Assembly: GCF_027580225.2 (NCBI RefSeq)
Contig: NC_073353.2
Coordinates: 36,004,001-36,068,000, forward strand
DNA: 64,000 nucleotides
Source of the DNA: Misgurnus anguillicaudatus
Lineage: Eukaryota > Chordata > Actinopteri > Cypriniformes > Cobitidae
Reading direction: 5' to 3'
Under the pieces are notes generated by a model that saw only the letters and a program-made list of their open reading frames with translations, was not told the DNA's origin and searched no databases. A program made the position numbers and the translations under genes. How positions within the stretch are numbered: position 1 is the stretch's first letter; each line of letters starts with the position of its first letter. Of the stretch, positions 32,969-44,226 are shown in pieces.

Positions 32969-34062
32969 CATGATCAGTTGTGGTGCCGTTTAAACACATC
33001 AGGGATCTCACTTGGGTCACCTGCTAATAACACTCTCCTTTCATCTTTTATATTTTTATTTCAGGTATGGAAGTGTGATTTATGTCACCTTTCATTGAAT
33101 TCCTCAATGCAGAGCTCTTTTTGTGGATTTTCGTGAGCGACATTAAAGTGGGTCTCTTCTGATCTGCTTTGATCTTTTAAAAGCAATCACACAGTGTAGA
33201 GGCGCTGCGAATAATTGCAGGTTATGAAAGCAACGTGCATGTGCAATACTTGAAAGTGAGAAAATGAAGATGGTCATTGAAATTGCATGTGCCAAAAATG
33301 TAACCTCAAATGTATGAGCAGATCTAATACTGTACCTTTTTTCATTTATTTACTTACCAAACACTTTCATCCAAAGCGGCTTTTCGCCAACCAATTGTAA
33401 CTCCTGCATCTCGTTTAGTTTGGCCGTGGAGCCTGTTGCCTGACTGTCTGCGCTGGTTAAATATCTCCCGCCGAATACTGTGGTCTGTGGTTACGCAGTG
33501 GTCCTGATGCACATTGCAGTCAGTAATGTTCTTGTTTGTTTGCATGACTAATATTTCTCTTATTTGCTCTTCGCAGGAAACGTTTTATTTCAGTTTGCAT
33601 AATTTTGTGCTGCCTTCTGGCTATTTTGTTGATGCTGTCGTTCAACCTTCAAAAAGTATTTGCTGTAGAGCAATAAAATCTGACCCTGAGGAGTGCATGT
33701 TTTCCTATTGTTGTGTCTGCAAAGAATTGGGATTTAGGCATTGTTGCCAGGCGGTAAGCTGGAATGCTTCTCAAACATATCTCTTACTTATTTGTCTTCT
33801 GTCAGATTATTTATTTATGCATGATAGAGTTCTGGTGTGTTGCCATGTGTGGGCTTGTTTTGATCTTTTGGTGTAAGATAAAAATTATTTGGGATGTGGA
33901 TGGAAACCAGGAGTGAGGCAACAGTGCCCCCTGTGTCCCCAAAAGTGTACTTGTAGCTCACTCTCTCTTGTTGGTTGTTTTATGATTTTTTTTATTGAAA
34001 TAATTTGTTTTGTTTTATATATTAGATTTATACATTAAATTGAGCTTACATCCAAAGCAGAT
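32969..34062. other. No gene supported
   Basis: A 120-codon + frame (33514-33876) is cysteine-rich, with acceptor-like TTGCTCTTCGCAG at 33565-33577. It has no recognised motif and no donor inside, so it is left as a chance frame. Confidence 0.3.
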
Positions 34063-34816
34063 GGATGATTCTCGCAAAATAACACTTATGAGGTGTCATG
34101 AAACACTTTGATTAAAAAGCAGAGTATCAAAATAAGAATACAGTAACAAACATCTCTTCATGTACTATTTTGCACATGATTTTAAATGACATCATACAAA
34201 CCAATTTTGTTGTTTTTTCCACATTTAAGGGGAAATTTTTCATTACCGCAACGTGTCCATGACTGGATTTGAGTTCTTTGACATGAAAATATTTATAATT
34301 TAAAAATCTAAAAAATAAAAAGCTTCAGTGCATGTTATACTATAAACATTTATAGTAAAGAAACATGTGATATTTGGTGATCATTGATAAATGTAGAGAC
34401 AATAATAAGGAACAATTTTCAATCATCGTTTAAGCCCAAGGAACTAACATTTTCAAAAAATATTTGTTTGAAGGGACATAATTGAATGTGACACTTAAGA
34501 TGGCTACCAGCAGTTCATATTTTTTTTTCCAGATAAAAGTTGAAATTTTGTTTGTCATAGTACCTAGACAACTTTTTAGTTATCATTACCGAAACATGAG
34601 TTTAAATGCATATATTTAATGTAATATCATGTTGCCGTAATGATAATTTTTAAATGATAATCTAAAAAATGTAAATAATTCTATAGGAAATGGTTTTTAA
34701 ATCCTCTAAAAATAATGGTTATCGTAAGTTCAGACCTTAATCTTATATGTGCAAATAAAATTGGCTTTAATGGCTTTAAAAAAAATTCTGAAGTCTGGAT
34801 TTCGTGAGAATCACCC
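34063..34816 (+). mobile_element. 4-bp-TSD transposon family, copy C (diverged)
   Basis: Ends GGATGATTCTCGC and the complement of GGGTGATTCTCACGAAA. The duplication AGAT is perfect (34059-34062 and 34817-34820). It is 754 bp and clearly older than the other four copies. Motifs CATTACCGCAAC (34241), CATTACCGAAAC (34583) and the complement of CATTACGGCAAC (34631) are still readable, as is AAGATGGCTACC (34497-34508). No open frame. Confidence 0.8.
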
Positions 34817-35404
34817 AGATATGCAATTATGTTTTGCAGTGTGAGGTTTGCTATATAGAGTCTTAAAAATAAAAGTCTTTGTCAGACTGTATAGTTTCAC
34901 GAAGAACCTTTAACATCCACAAAACCTTTCTTTCTTTATTGAGAAAGTAGTGAAAATTACAGCGTGTGTTTTAGTCATTTAGACTGTAAACTCAGGCCCG
35001 TAATTGAAAGTTTCGACTCCCTGCTTATTCTCAATCTGATGCATCCAAACAAAACACACTTGTGTGCATGCAATGGCAAGATGCTGTCCTGTGTGGGCAT
35101 TTACTCTCAGTCTATTCTCAGTGGACACGTGGTGGCTGTCAGGGTTAAAGAAACAGAGCTCTACGGTTTTCCGCTGTTTTTATTGGACTGCTGTTATTTT
35201 TCCTCTATAAAGCTTCCTGCTGCTGTTTTGGCTTCAGCTGTTTCTGGCCATGCAAGCAATAAGTCCATGACCTGAAAAGAAGGCCTGTTTTAGCTCTTCC
35301 TCAAGCATTTGAAGATGTACACACACACACTAGTAAATATATTGGGCTGTGAATGAAAATGGTCCCGAGCTGTCACTGGGGGCAGTACTATTTTAAAAGG
35401 TCTT
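34817..35404. other. No gene; MITE scrap at the right edge
   Basis: GAGCTGTCACTGGG and GCAGTACTATTTTAAAAGG near 35367-35400 match the inside of the TA-target MITE family. A CA run lies at about 35319. A 103-codon + frame starting at 34964 has no support. Confidence 0.35.
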
Positions 35405-35751
35405 TTAAAGGGCACCTATTTTGTTGCTAAAAAAAAACGTTATTTGTGCATTTAGTATAATACAATGTGGTTTATGGTTAAAAACCACATTATTTTCCAC
35501 ATACCGTAAATTTTTTTGCTCCAGATTTCTGTGCCTTCCCCAAACGCTCTGATTTGTTACAAAGCTCGTCGATCTGAAAAAGGCAGTGTCCTCCGATTGA
35601 AGTCCACTATCCACCTTTTTTTTTACATAAATGTGTGCGCCGCCATCTTTGAGCGCTCTTGTTTATGACTTCTGGTGAGCCACTAAAGCTAATGGTAGTC
35701 TATTGCGAAGGACATAAGTGTGCCGTTTTGACTGGCTGTTTAATGTTTATT

Positions 35752-35817
35752 ATGAAATCCAAGAAGACCGGCATGATATGTGCAGTTAGGGGTTGCCATA
35801 ATCGCTAATACAAGCGC
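35752..35817 (+). pseudogene. THAP-domain start remnant of a transposase
   Basis: The frame from ATG at 35752 reads MKSKKTGMICAVRGCHNR and then meets an in-frame TAA at 35806. The same frame continues as YKRSKSLQNICF. The C-x4-C pair in CAVRGC near a basic N-terminus is how THAP (C2CH) fingers of transposases and host THAP proteins usually begin; the later C-x2-H pair is not seen. Its place inside a TTAA-flanked element argues for a Kolobok-type transposase relic. The match is short, so a coincidence is possible. Confidence 0.45.
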
Positions 35818-36559
35818 AGTAAATCTCTACAAAACATTTGTTTTAACCATAATACATGCACAAGAACTGAATGTGTATGTGGCGTAAGTTACATGCACTC
35901 GTGATCTGTATTCAAAAATCCATCTATAACACTTTTCAACGAAACTGCCAGTAAACAATAAATACAATAGTACAACTAATATTATGCTGATAAAAATATG
36001 CATATTTATTTATTCTGCTACTATATATTATTACAAAAATGCAATTACAGTACAAAATATATAAGACATAATCTGCTTAGTTAATGTTTATAACAGTTTG
36101 TAATGTGTTTGCGTGTACTGTTGTTATGTTTTATATGAAAAAGCAAATAATTTAAAAATAAGCAAATAATTTCATAAACTCCATCTAGTTCATAAGAAGT
36201 GATGTAATAATATTATCATAAAACGAAAACAATACTCAATACATGTAGTAGTTTAATGAATATGTTTATTATGGTTTGTTCAAACAACTTACAATGTATT
36301 GAATGATAAAGATGCTGCTGAATGTCGGACCGCGTGAAGCTCGACGTGTCCATGTACAACTTGGTGAATTCCATGTACAAACACTCGACTGACTTTCCCA
36401 TTGTAAAGATACTGTTATGTCTCTGTGCTTTTATATTTGCGCATTGAAGACCCGTCACCTCCGATCAACAACACGAAATGATTGAATATACCTTCATATA
36501 TCCAGCCACTTTTTAATTTCATTCTCACACTGGTTCATACGTGGCAGATGTAGTAGATA

Positions 36560-36916
36560 TTAAAGGCGCTCTAAGCGAATCTATGTGACGTCACTTTTTG
36601 TTGATGTTTGAACTGTTTTCAAACAAACGGAGCGTAGCTAACCCCTCCCTTCCGTGCTTTTATGAACGCGCCCAACCCCCACCCTCAAATCCTTCCTTTC
36701 ATTTATTGGCTAGAAAACTTTGTTATCGTTTCTGTTTGTAGGTTTGGCCACTGTGTTTATTTTGAAGTTTGTGGAGCCTGGGCTGTCTACAGAGATCGCT
36801 TTTTTACAGTTTGATCAGCGGACATGAAGCAAGCAGATAGTGAGGAGATGTTTGTTATATGTAACAAAAAATGTTTTATAATCTAAAACGCGTGAATTTG
36901 CTTAGAGCACCTTTAA
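36560..36916. mobile_element. TTAA-flanked MITE nested in the Kolobok-like element
   Basis: Ends TTAAAGGCGCTCTAAGCGAA and the complement of TTAAAGGTGCTCTAAGCAAA, with TTAA at 36560-36563 and 36913-36916. It is 357 bp and non-coding. It interrupts the larger element, so it is younger. Confidence 0.85.
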
Positions 36917-37841
36917 CTGTTTAAATCACGTTTTATGCGCGCTCCCACTACACTGTTTTCTACCGGCTGGCTATTAAAATGGACGTCTCGCACACAGAAG
37001 GAAATACGTCACATCACTTACTTCCGCGTTCAAGAAAAGGTGGATATTGAGAAAAATCCGAATTTGTACTTATACAATGTCTGTTAACAAGAAAGCTAAT
37101 GTGACTGGGGGGTTAAATATGATATGAACTATACTTTTTGTATCTGTAAATGTAAACATACTTAATTTAATGAATGATCATGTGGCTTTAACGCATGTCA
37201 TGTGACCTGTACATTTAACAAAATGTAGTTTTGCATTATATTCCTTTTAGGAATTGCCTGGTAAACCACCTTACTTGAGAGTAAACTTTTTTTGCGATAT
37301 ATGGGAGTTTATGCGAATTTGCCATTTCAATTTGCGCAATTTAAAGGGTAATGGAAACCTAGCAAGTGACACCTAGGAAACATTTTTTGACGATTTTTTC
37401 GAAAACAGTATGTGACATTTGTAAAAATTCAGATGATTACCCATCTTTCCTGCCTGTCTTATATCTTTCCTCCATGCTGTTATTGTTCCGTCTCTCTTTG
37501 CTTGGCTGGGATGGTCCGTCTGCGGCTTTGGACCGAGGAACTTATCTTTCCTATTTCACTTTTTTATTTCAGTGTACTTTTACAAGGGACATTTGCAGCA
37601 GAGGTCGTGTTGTTCTCATAGATACAACTGATTTGTGTAGCACAGTCGTGAGATCATAGTTTTGCGATGCTCACCTTCAGGTAAAGAGATTCAGAAACTT
37701 GGATCGATAAAGATCAATGTGGTCTATTAACTTGATGTGGAATCTGAAACAGCTCACATGAGGTGATGGATGATATGAAGACATATTGGTTTAGGTCGAT
37801 GATGACTAACATTAGCTGTCATATTTTCTGTGCAGGTTTAG

Positions 37842-37891
37842 GAGAACAACTGGTGGTACAGCTGGTGTGCTGACAGCAAGTGGAAACTAAG
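37842..37891 (+). CDS. Candidate internal coding exon, tryptophan-rich, unknown protein
   Basis: A pyrimidine-rich run and TGCAGGTTTAG precede 37842, and AACTAAG followed by GTATGT (from 37892) is a strong donor. The 50-base exon reads ENNWWYSWCADSKWKL plus two bases. The frame is unusual for random AT-rich sequence, with four Trp and one Tyr in 16 residues. An upstream AG (37834-37835) would add GTTTAG, which puts TAG in this frame, so 37842 is the preferred start. Length 50 is not a multiple of three. I recognise no family; a cysteine/tryptophan-rich extracellular or binding-domain piece is possible. It could also be a non-coding 5' exon. Confidence 0.35.
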
Positions 37892-40640
37892 GTATGTATC
37901 TCCTGATTTCATAAATATATCTGTTACTCTCTTCAATCACTTCATTACCACACAGGTCTCGGTTTACAAGTCTTAGCAAACATTCACTTGGTCAGTAAAC
38001 TAAACTGATTTGGTTGTTTATTGGTTGGCAATACTGCTGTGTTTCGCCAGGTTTGTAAAAGATTGCATACATCCCAGCTTCTCTTGTTATTTCAGCAGTT
38101 TATTGCAAATGTTTTTGTTTGTTTGAAATGTGTGAAATGCTGTTTCCAGTGTAAAGAATGAATCAGATATTTTCTCTTTTTATTCATTATTTGGTTATTC
38201 AGAACATGATTATGAGTGAATATCAGTTATGTCAATAAATAAACTGCAATAGTAATGCATTACTATTTTCATATTGTGAACGTCTTTGATGTAATGCTGT
38301 AGTTCCACTTGATTCCATTAGAGGGCGCTTAACAGCCGTAAAACCCAAACATCCTTATTGACCTGTGAGACTCGAGGGCCATCAGCAGTTTATTGATATT
38401 GGTCATAATTATGTTGTATAGCCATATGTTATGTGGTACTTAATGAGTTTAGTAGTGTAAGAAATGTATTTATTGGTTTTGGTTAATTGTATTGTATATA
38501 CACTGTACTGCACTGTGGACCTCTGTGAAATAAGGTGGACCTCAATTCATACTCTCAAATTACATTTTAAAAATTATATTTTACATTTTATAGTTGTGGT
38601 TAAATGGATTACATTACGTTTTTCGAGTCATTGATCGAATCATTTTTGCATCAGCAAAAAAGGAAAATGAAATGAGAACAACATTTTTTAAATGGTGTTT
38701 AAATTGTGAAGCTATTTCATAGTTCATTAATATGCATTGTCCCTTTTAATAAAATGAAATAAATAAATAAAATAAATTATAAGCAAAACTAGAAAAAAAA
38801 ACAAAGTTATAAATAAAGTATAACAATAATATTTAGGAACAAGAATGAAATGAATAATAAACTGTTTTTTTCATTCTATAAATTAAATATATTTAATCTT
38901 TTTACAGCTACAGAAGTGATTTACCTTTTGTCTTCTGTTGTTAGATTAACATAATGACATAAGCAGATTTCTTGAGGATACTGTCACTTTAAGACCGAAT
39001 AAGCACGGATCCATATGCACATCTGATTTCTTTTGATCTGCTTGCGTTCACTTTAAGACATAAGTGAATGTTTTTATGAGAAACCTTGCCAAGACTCTGG
39101 TATTTCCAGATAATTTTGCGCATATGTGTCTGCTCAAGCATATTGAGATTCTGTGTTTGCGTGTTTTTGAAACGCGTGTCTCCATGCATGCACTTAAGTG
39201 TGTGTCAAATTAAATATGTGCGGGTCTTTGCGCACAGTAAACAGCGCACTTTAACATCATCTTGTGCTCAAACGGTTTAAAATGGGCTTGAATGTTAACA
39301 TTTGCAAGTTTGCATGCAAATGATGAACTTTCTATATAGTATGAATGATGCATAAGAGATTATTATCATTTATGCTTTATTTTTCACAAACATATTGTGT
39401 GTCTCTTCTGACTGGGTGGTCCAGCCGTCAATCTGAGTGGGCCAGTGCAACCCTGGCCCTTATGTAACCTCGCCCCTGCACTGTACTTGAGAAGTCTGAT
39501 TTTAAGAATAATGCAATGCTTTGCTTTGGCCACATGATGGCGGAAGAGTTTTTCCTTTCGTTTTTTATACGAAATAGCTGATATAAAACATACACTGATC
39601 ACACTGCTTTCACACTGCTTTGTGATTATTAATACTTTTTATGGATACTTATATTTAAGATATTTATAAGTGCATTTAGTGTTCTCTTACATTAAACATT
39701 ATAATATAACAATAAATAAAACATTTATATCATCTATTATTTCTTGTTAGGAGTGTGATGTGATTTTACAAAATGATTTGTCATATAAAGTCTAAGAGAT
39801 GTTAGGTTTGATCAGTGTCAGATGTGAAGTGTCTCTGCAGATTAAACTCTCATTCTGGGTTTACATGATATGTATACATGTTCTTGCTCAATAATAACAG
39901 TGGCTGTATCATTTCTATTATAAAGAGTTGGAAAAATATTAAAGATTTAAATGTTGTTTGGGTAAAAGTAAGCGTTTTCTCAATCTAAAATGAAAGTAAA
40001 GATAACATATGTGAGTTCGCTAGCGCCCTCTGCAGGCATTTGTTATTATAAATAACGCTGGTTTTTATTACATAGGCTACATATTAATGTTGTGTTTAAT
40101 AAAACAACATGTTTACTTGGTTTTAATACTTTATTTGAACCAATTATTATTGATTCATCATTATTATGTTATTTTAAAAGTTACTAAAAATATCTAATTA
40201 TTTCATTGTTAATTACCAAAATAATTGTTAGGGATAGTATTAGATTAGTTAAAACATTTCAAAATTATGTGATTTCAGTTTCCCATTCATATATTTTATC
40301 ATTGAGGATTTCTTAAGTGTAAAATTCTCGTCTTGTTCTTGTGAACCCAATCTCATGTCTCGTCTCGTGGAGTAAGTCTTGTAACACCCCTATTTTTTGA
40401 GGATAATGTGAATTGCATGCACATAAACATGTTTAAGTTTCACATTGATTGCTTTTATGAACAAACATAAATTAACTGTGAACAGTAGCATATATATGAA
40501 TTAACCTAGATTAATAAATGCTGTACAATTGTTTTTGTTAATGCATACCTAATGCATGAATGCATAATTTTAGATTAAAAACTATGATTATTCTTCCAGC
40601 TTGCTATCATATATCATTTTTTGAAAGAAGAAATCTAGAT
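37892..40640. other. No gene; probable intron, minor repeat scraps
   Basis: AT-rich sequence with no frame above 75 codons of any quality. The segment 39405-39485 (GGGCCAGTGCAACCCTGGCC and GCCCCTGCACTGTAC) resembles a hAT end without a partner. If the exon at 37842 is real, this is its downstream intron. Confidence 0.35.
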
Positions 40641-40743
40641 TTTTTTTCAGACGATGCTTTAGTGGAGTTCAAAGCTGTTTCATTGAGAGTCTTGGTGAGG
40701 GCATCAAGGGAGTAAATTCATGCCCTTCTCTCTACCATGTAGC

Positions 40744-41158
40744 TGGGCCTTGATTGGCTCAGGCCTGTGTGATGTCATCATGCATGTGCTGATGACAGTG
40801 GACCGTTGTTACCTCAGGTAAAACTAGCAGGGCATAAACAGCACACACATCATAGAGAAGACAAATTAGAAACCAAAAATCCACCGTGAAATCTCCAGCC
40901 GTCTCTCTCTCTCTCTCTTTACTCTAACCTTGCAAGCTGTTTGTACAGCTTTCTCATGATCCCTCTTTCTCTCTCTCTCTTTCTCTCTCACATAAGTAGT
41001 AAAGGGAGAGGAGGGGCAGGAGACCACGCGTGTATTGGCGTGTGTGGTAGAGCTTAGAGAGGGAAGGGTCTGAAGCTCACACCTTCACCGTGAGGCTTAT
41101 AAACGGAGAACAGGGCAGATAAGGCAGGTAGTTTTTCTCTAACTCGGCTTTGTGGGTC
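40744..41158 (+). promoter_or_regulatory. Candidate promoter and short 5' UTR
   Basis: An inverted CCAAT box (GATTGG, 40752-40757) and a near-palindromic ATF/CRE-like TGATGTCATCA (40770-40780) lie upstream. CT runs are at about 40902-40918 and 40967-40990. TTATAAA at 41097-41103 would place transcription start near 41128. A GATA-type AGATAAGG follows at 41118-41125. The first ATG downstream (41159) starts a frame ending in a splice donor. Together these look like a TATA-type, tissue-restricted alternative promoter; that reading is an inference. Confidence 0.45.
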
Positions 41159-41258
41159 ATGGCCCTGGTTCTGGATGCCACACACTGTATGGAGGCCTAT
41201 TACTGTCTCATCAGGACCAGATTTAAACGGCGACGCAAGAGACGCTCAGAGCGGAAAG
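41159..41258 (+). CDS. Candidate first coding exon, basic N-terminal segment, unknown gene
   Basis: ATG at 41159 has G at +4 (TCATGG). It opens 33 codons beginning MALVLDATHCMEAYYC and ending RTRFKRRRKRRSERK, plus one base, then GTCAGAGC as a donor (exon phase 1). Unspliced it would stop after four more codons. The first half holds two cysteines near hydrophobic residues, which could be lipid-modified. The second half has ten Arg/Lys in fifteen residues, typical of a nuclear or membrane-phospholipid targeting patch. It lies about 56 bases after a TATA box, fitting an alternative first exon. I cannot name the gene. It shares strand with the exon candidate at 37842, so both may belong to one gene with several promoters. 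Confidence 0.5.
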
Positions 41259-42154
41259 GTCAGAGCACTTAGGTTTCAAAAGATCGCTTCTTTAACTCGC
41301 TTGATTTTTAATACATGTGCATATCTAGGAAATGCTTGAAAGTAGTGCAAGTACAAAGATTAAGACCGTAGATCTGTTTGAATTTTTAAAGCTCAGAAAT
41401 ACAACTGCAAGAGTTTATAAAGATTGTAATTAATATTGCATAAAAATACAGTTGAAAATATAAACGCAAAAAAGAATTTTATATATGGCATACTATTTTT
41501 CCTGAGTGATCAATATTATTTATGTCTTCAGTCAGTGTTTAATGTGTTATAGATGCACCTGTGGTTCAGGTTAACTGATGGTGTGATGTTTTGTGAAGTC
41601 TGTTACCATCTTAAGTGTGTTTAATTAGATTTTGTAAGCAAATTAGGATGTAGAAAAAGTTTCTACTACTTTAAAGGCACAGATTTAATCATGAAATGAT
41701 GCTTTCTTTTTGTCTGCTATTTTTTGCATTGTGCATTTTTGGGCAAGCTTGAAGTTTCTGGAGAGTAAAACTTGAATCATTTTTAATCTAATACACTGTC
41801 TAAATCTGGTAAAACTTAAGGGAATAGATAAGATTGCATACACCCCTTAAATTGGTAATGATTGCAAAACTTTGTTTTTAATTTCATTTTAAAAGTGCTT
41901 ATTTAATTATATCAGAAATCTGAGAATGTTCATATTCTCTTCGGTAGGTGTGAAATCTTGTTTAATATGATCCTGTTATTAAAAAAGTATAATTCTGCAT
42001 TTGCTCATTTTACAGATTTTATATCTAGAGTGAAAAATACTGTGACGAAATGCTGTCCAGCGAGCAATTCTCAAAATGGCCACAAGATGGCGACGTTTAT
42101 CGGTCAATCCGATATTACAAAACCGATATCCGATAATGGGGGAAATGCTTATAG
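41259..42154. other. Probable first intron; hAT fragment at the right edge
   Basis: No frame of note. Near 42095-42154 and again near 43077, TATCGGTCAATCCGATA and GATAATGGGGGAAA resemble interior pieces of hAT elements. The 4-bp-TSD transposon copy D has landed in that debris. Confidence 0.4.
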
Positions 42155-43072
42155 GGGTGATTCTCACGAAACCATTGAAACACCACGGCACTAATGATTT
42201 TAGCTTTAAAATGTGTAATATAGTAACATTAAAAAGCATCAGAATTAACACAATACTGTGTTCTACCTTGCACAATGTGTGATTTCAACATAAGAATTTA
42301 TAATTGGAAATTTTATCACATTTTCTGCTGAAATTCTCATTACCGCAATGTGTCCGGCTGTGTTTGAACATCCGTTATGTTGTAATTTAATCAAATTAAC
42401 ACAAAAATATTAAGAAAAAAAATAAATGGATGTTTTGCTAGACTACTTTAGATGACAGAAAAAATATTTACTGAATATTCATGTATAATAATAATGAAGA
42501 AAAATTAGGAAAATGATGTGTCCATGCCTGATGTTCTCATCCTCCGCAACACTTTTTGAGAACAGTTTAAGCACACATACAGAATTTTAATGAAGTTTGA
42601 TTTTGAGTGACCAAGCACATGGACCAGTTACTTCAAGATGGCTACCAGGTAAGATCATTTTTTTTACAGTTAATTTAAAATATTGTCTTGTCAGAATGCT
42701 TACACGACATTTTGATTATCATTACCGCAACAGATGCTTATTAAATGTTAATTTAATTAATAGAAGCATAATACTTTGATTTTAAATGCATGTGCAGAAT
42801 CTCCAAATTATGTTCTTTCAGGTTTGTCATGTCATTTTTAAAATATGTCAGTGTTGATGTTTTCTGACTGTTGTGGTAATGAGATTTTTTAGGACTAATT
42901 TTTTAAATTATGTTACAAAAAGTGTTAAATGATAAGTAGAAGTTTTTAAATTAATGTTCCCATTTACTCCAGACTTTGTTTTTCAATGTCTGGTGGGAAA
43001 AAAGTAAATTTAAGCAATTTTTACATTTTCATGCTTGACATTTTTAAAACCAAGTTTTCGTGAGAATCACCC
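42155..43072 (+). mobile_element. 4-bp-TSD transposon family, copy D
   Basis: TIRs GGGTGATTCTCACGAAA on both ends and 918 bp between them. Flanks are ATAG (42151-42154) and ATAT (43073-43076), a 4-bp duplication with one mismatch. It is nearly identical to copy A over the whole length, with the same orientation. AAGATGGCTACC is at 42635-42646, followed by a GTAAGATC donor-like motif. It has no long frame. Confidence 0.85.
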
Positions 43073-43147
43073 ATATATTGGGGGAAAATTTTGGGAAACA
43101 GATATAGCGTTCGATCTCTACTTAAAAGTGAGAGTGAAATAGTCTAA

Positions 43148-43661
43148 GGGGTCGATCACACCAAAAGCGTTTATGGCAGTTGCAGGCGCCTTTTTTGAAT
43201 GATGTTCTATGGGCAGGGAGCATTTGCATGCTGTTTATGCGCGCCGAGCGCCTTGCGGTTTTTCCGCCAGCCGCAGCACGCGTTTATGAAGGAGGTCATT
43301 TGCGTCTTTCCATTGTCCAATCGAATGAGTGTAGAGGCGGGCCTTACGTTGTGGTGAGGGAAGTTTACAGTTGCTTTGAAGAACCAGACTCCACTCGCTC
43401 ACTTGCTCCTGCGTGTTTGTGCACCTCTCACCCTCAAACAAGGTCAGAGCAAGCGCCCTCTTTTTAAAGTTTCTGCTAATATGACAGTTAACAGCAAAAG
43501 AGCGCTCACGCTTCAATATTTGATTGACAAGACAGCTGACTCGGTGCTTGCTTAGCAATATAAAAAGCCGCGTTGCACTACTCTTTTTTTTTTTTTTTTA
43601 AAGGCAGTGCGTCGCGCCTTGCGTTTCCAAGCATTAAAGCGCGTTTGGTGTGATTAGCCCC
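43148..43661. mobile_element. Harbinger-like MITE with TAA target
   Basis: Ends GGGGTCGATCACACCAAAAG and the complement of GGGGCTAATCACACCAAACG pair well. TAA flanks both sides (43145-43147 and 43662-43664). Its GC content is higher than the surroundings, with GCGCCGAGCGCC and GCGTCGCGCC pieces. It is 514 bp. Overlapping frames up to 107 codons are not conserved-looking. Confidence 0.75.
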
Positions 43662-43664
43662 TAA

Positions 43665-44226
43665 GACTCCAATAAACCCAAGTATGCAGCGTACTGTGTT
43701 TGCAAAAGAACCCTAGTTATTTCCCGACCTGTTTAGATGTCACGCTTGTGCGGTTAAACCCAGACAGAAGTTGTGGCGGTATCTGTTGAGCAATGCATTT
43801 AACGGTATTAACCATTTGCCTTTACATCCGGAGCTGTACCGAGACCCGTCATCCGGGCAAATCCTCCTCTACTGAAGTGTGCATTCAGAGCGCCTAATGC
43901 CGCCTGCCATCTTAAGGCCGCTTTGTCAAACTTGTGAGTTTGTCTCCTCCTATCATCTGCTTCGGGGTACCAAAGAGAAGCAGAAAAACTAATGTGATTC
44001 TCATAAGAAGTCACTTTGTGCTGTAATTCCCTCACTCACAGACCTGATTGGACCGCATTGTGTCAGCGCGGCTGAATCTTGACGTTTAGCTGGCTGTCAG
44101 GTATCTTTAGACATTCAGGGGCTTTGTGTCACTCACGGGACCCACAGTATTAGCTTTGAAAAATCACAGTATGAGTTATTTAAACCATGGAGATGGCATA
44201 GACTCATATTGGAGTTGCTGGTAACT
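43665..44226. other. No gene seen
   Basis: Spacer between elements. A minus-strand frame of 75 codons at 43808-44035 has no support. Confidence 0.3.

Larger units (their letters stand above)
35405..37145 (+). mobile_element. TTAA-target (Kolobok-like) element with THAP remnant
   Basis: Starts at TTAA (35405-35408) with AAAGGGCACCTATTTTG. A TCCACCTTTTTTT stretch near 35611 is the inverse of AAAAGGTGGATA near 37036, so the outer parts pair. A short frame at 35752 resembles the start of a THAP zinc finger, which is found in P and Kolobok transposases. A younger TTAA MITE (36560-36916) sits inside. The right end is not certain; a TTAA at 37187 is an alternative. Confidence 0.55.

Noticed and set aside
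33514..33876. 120-codon cysteine-rich frame
   Set aside because: The acceptor-like site lies inside the frame and no domain or donor is visible; length is within chance.
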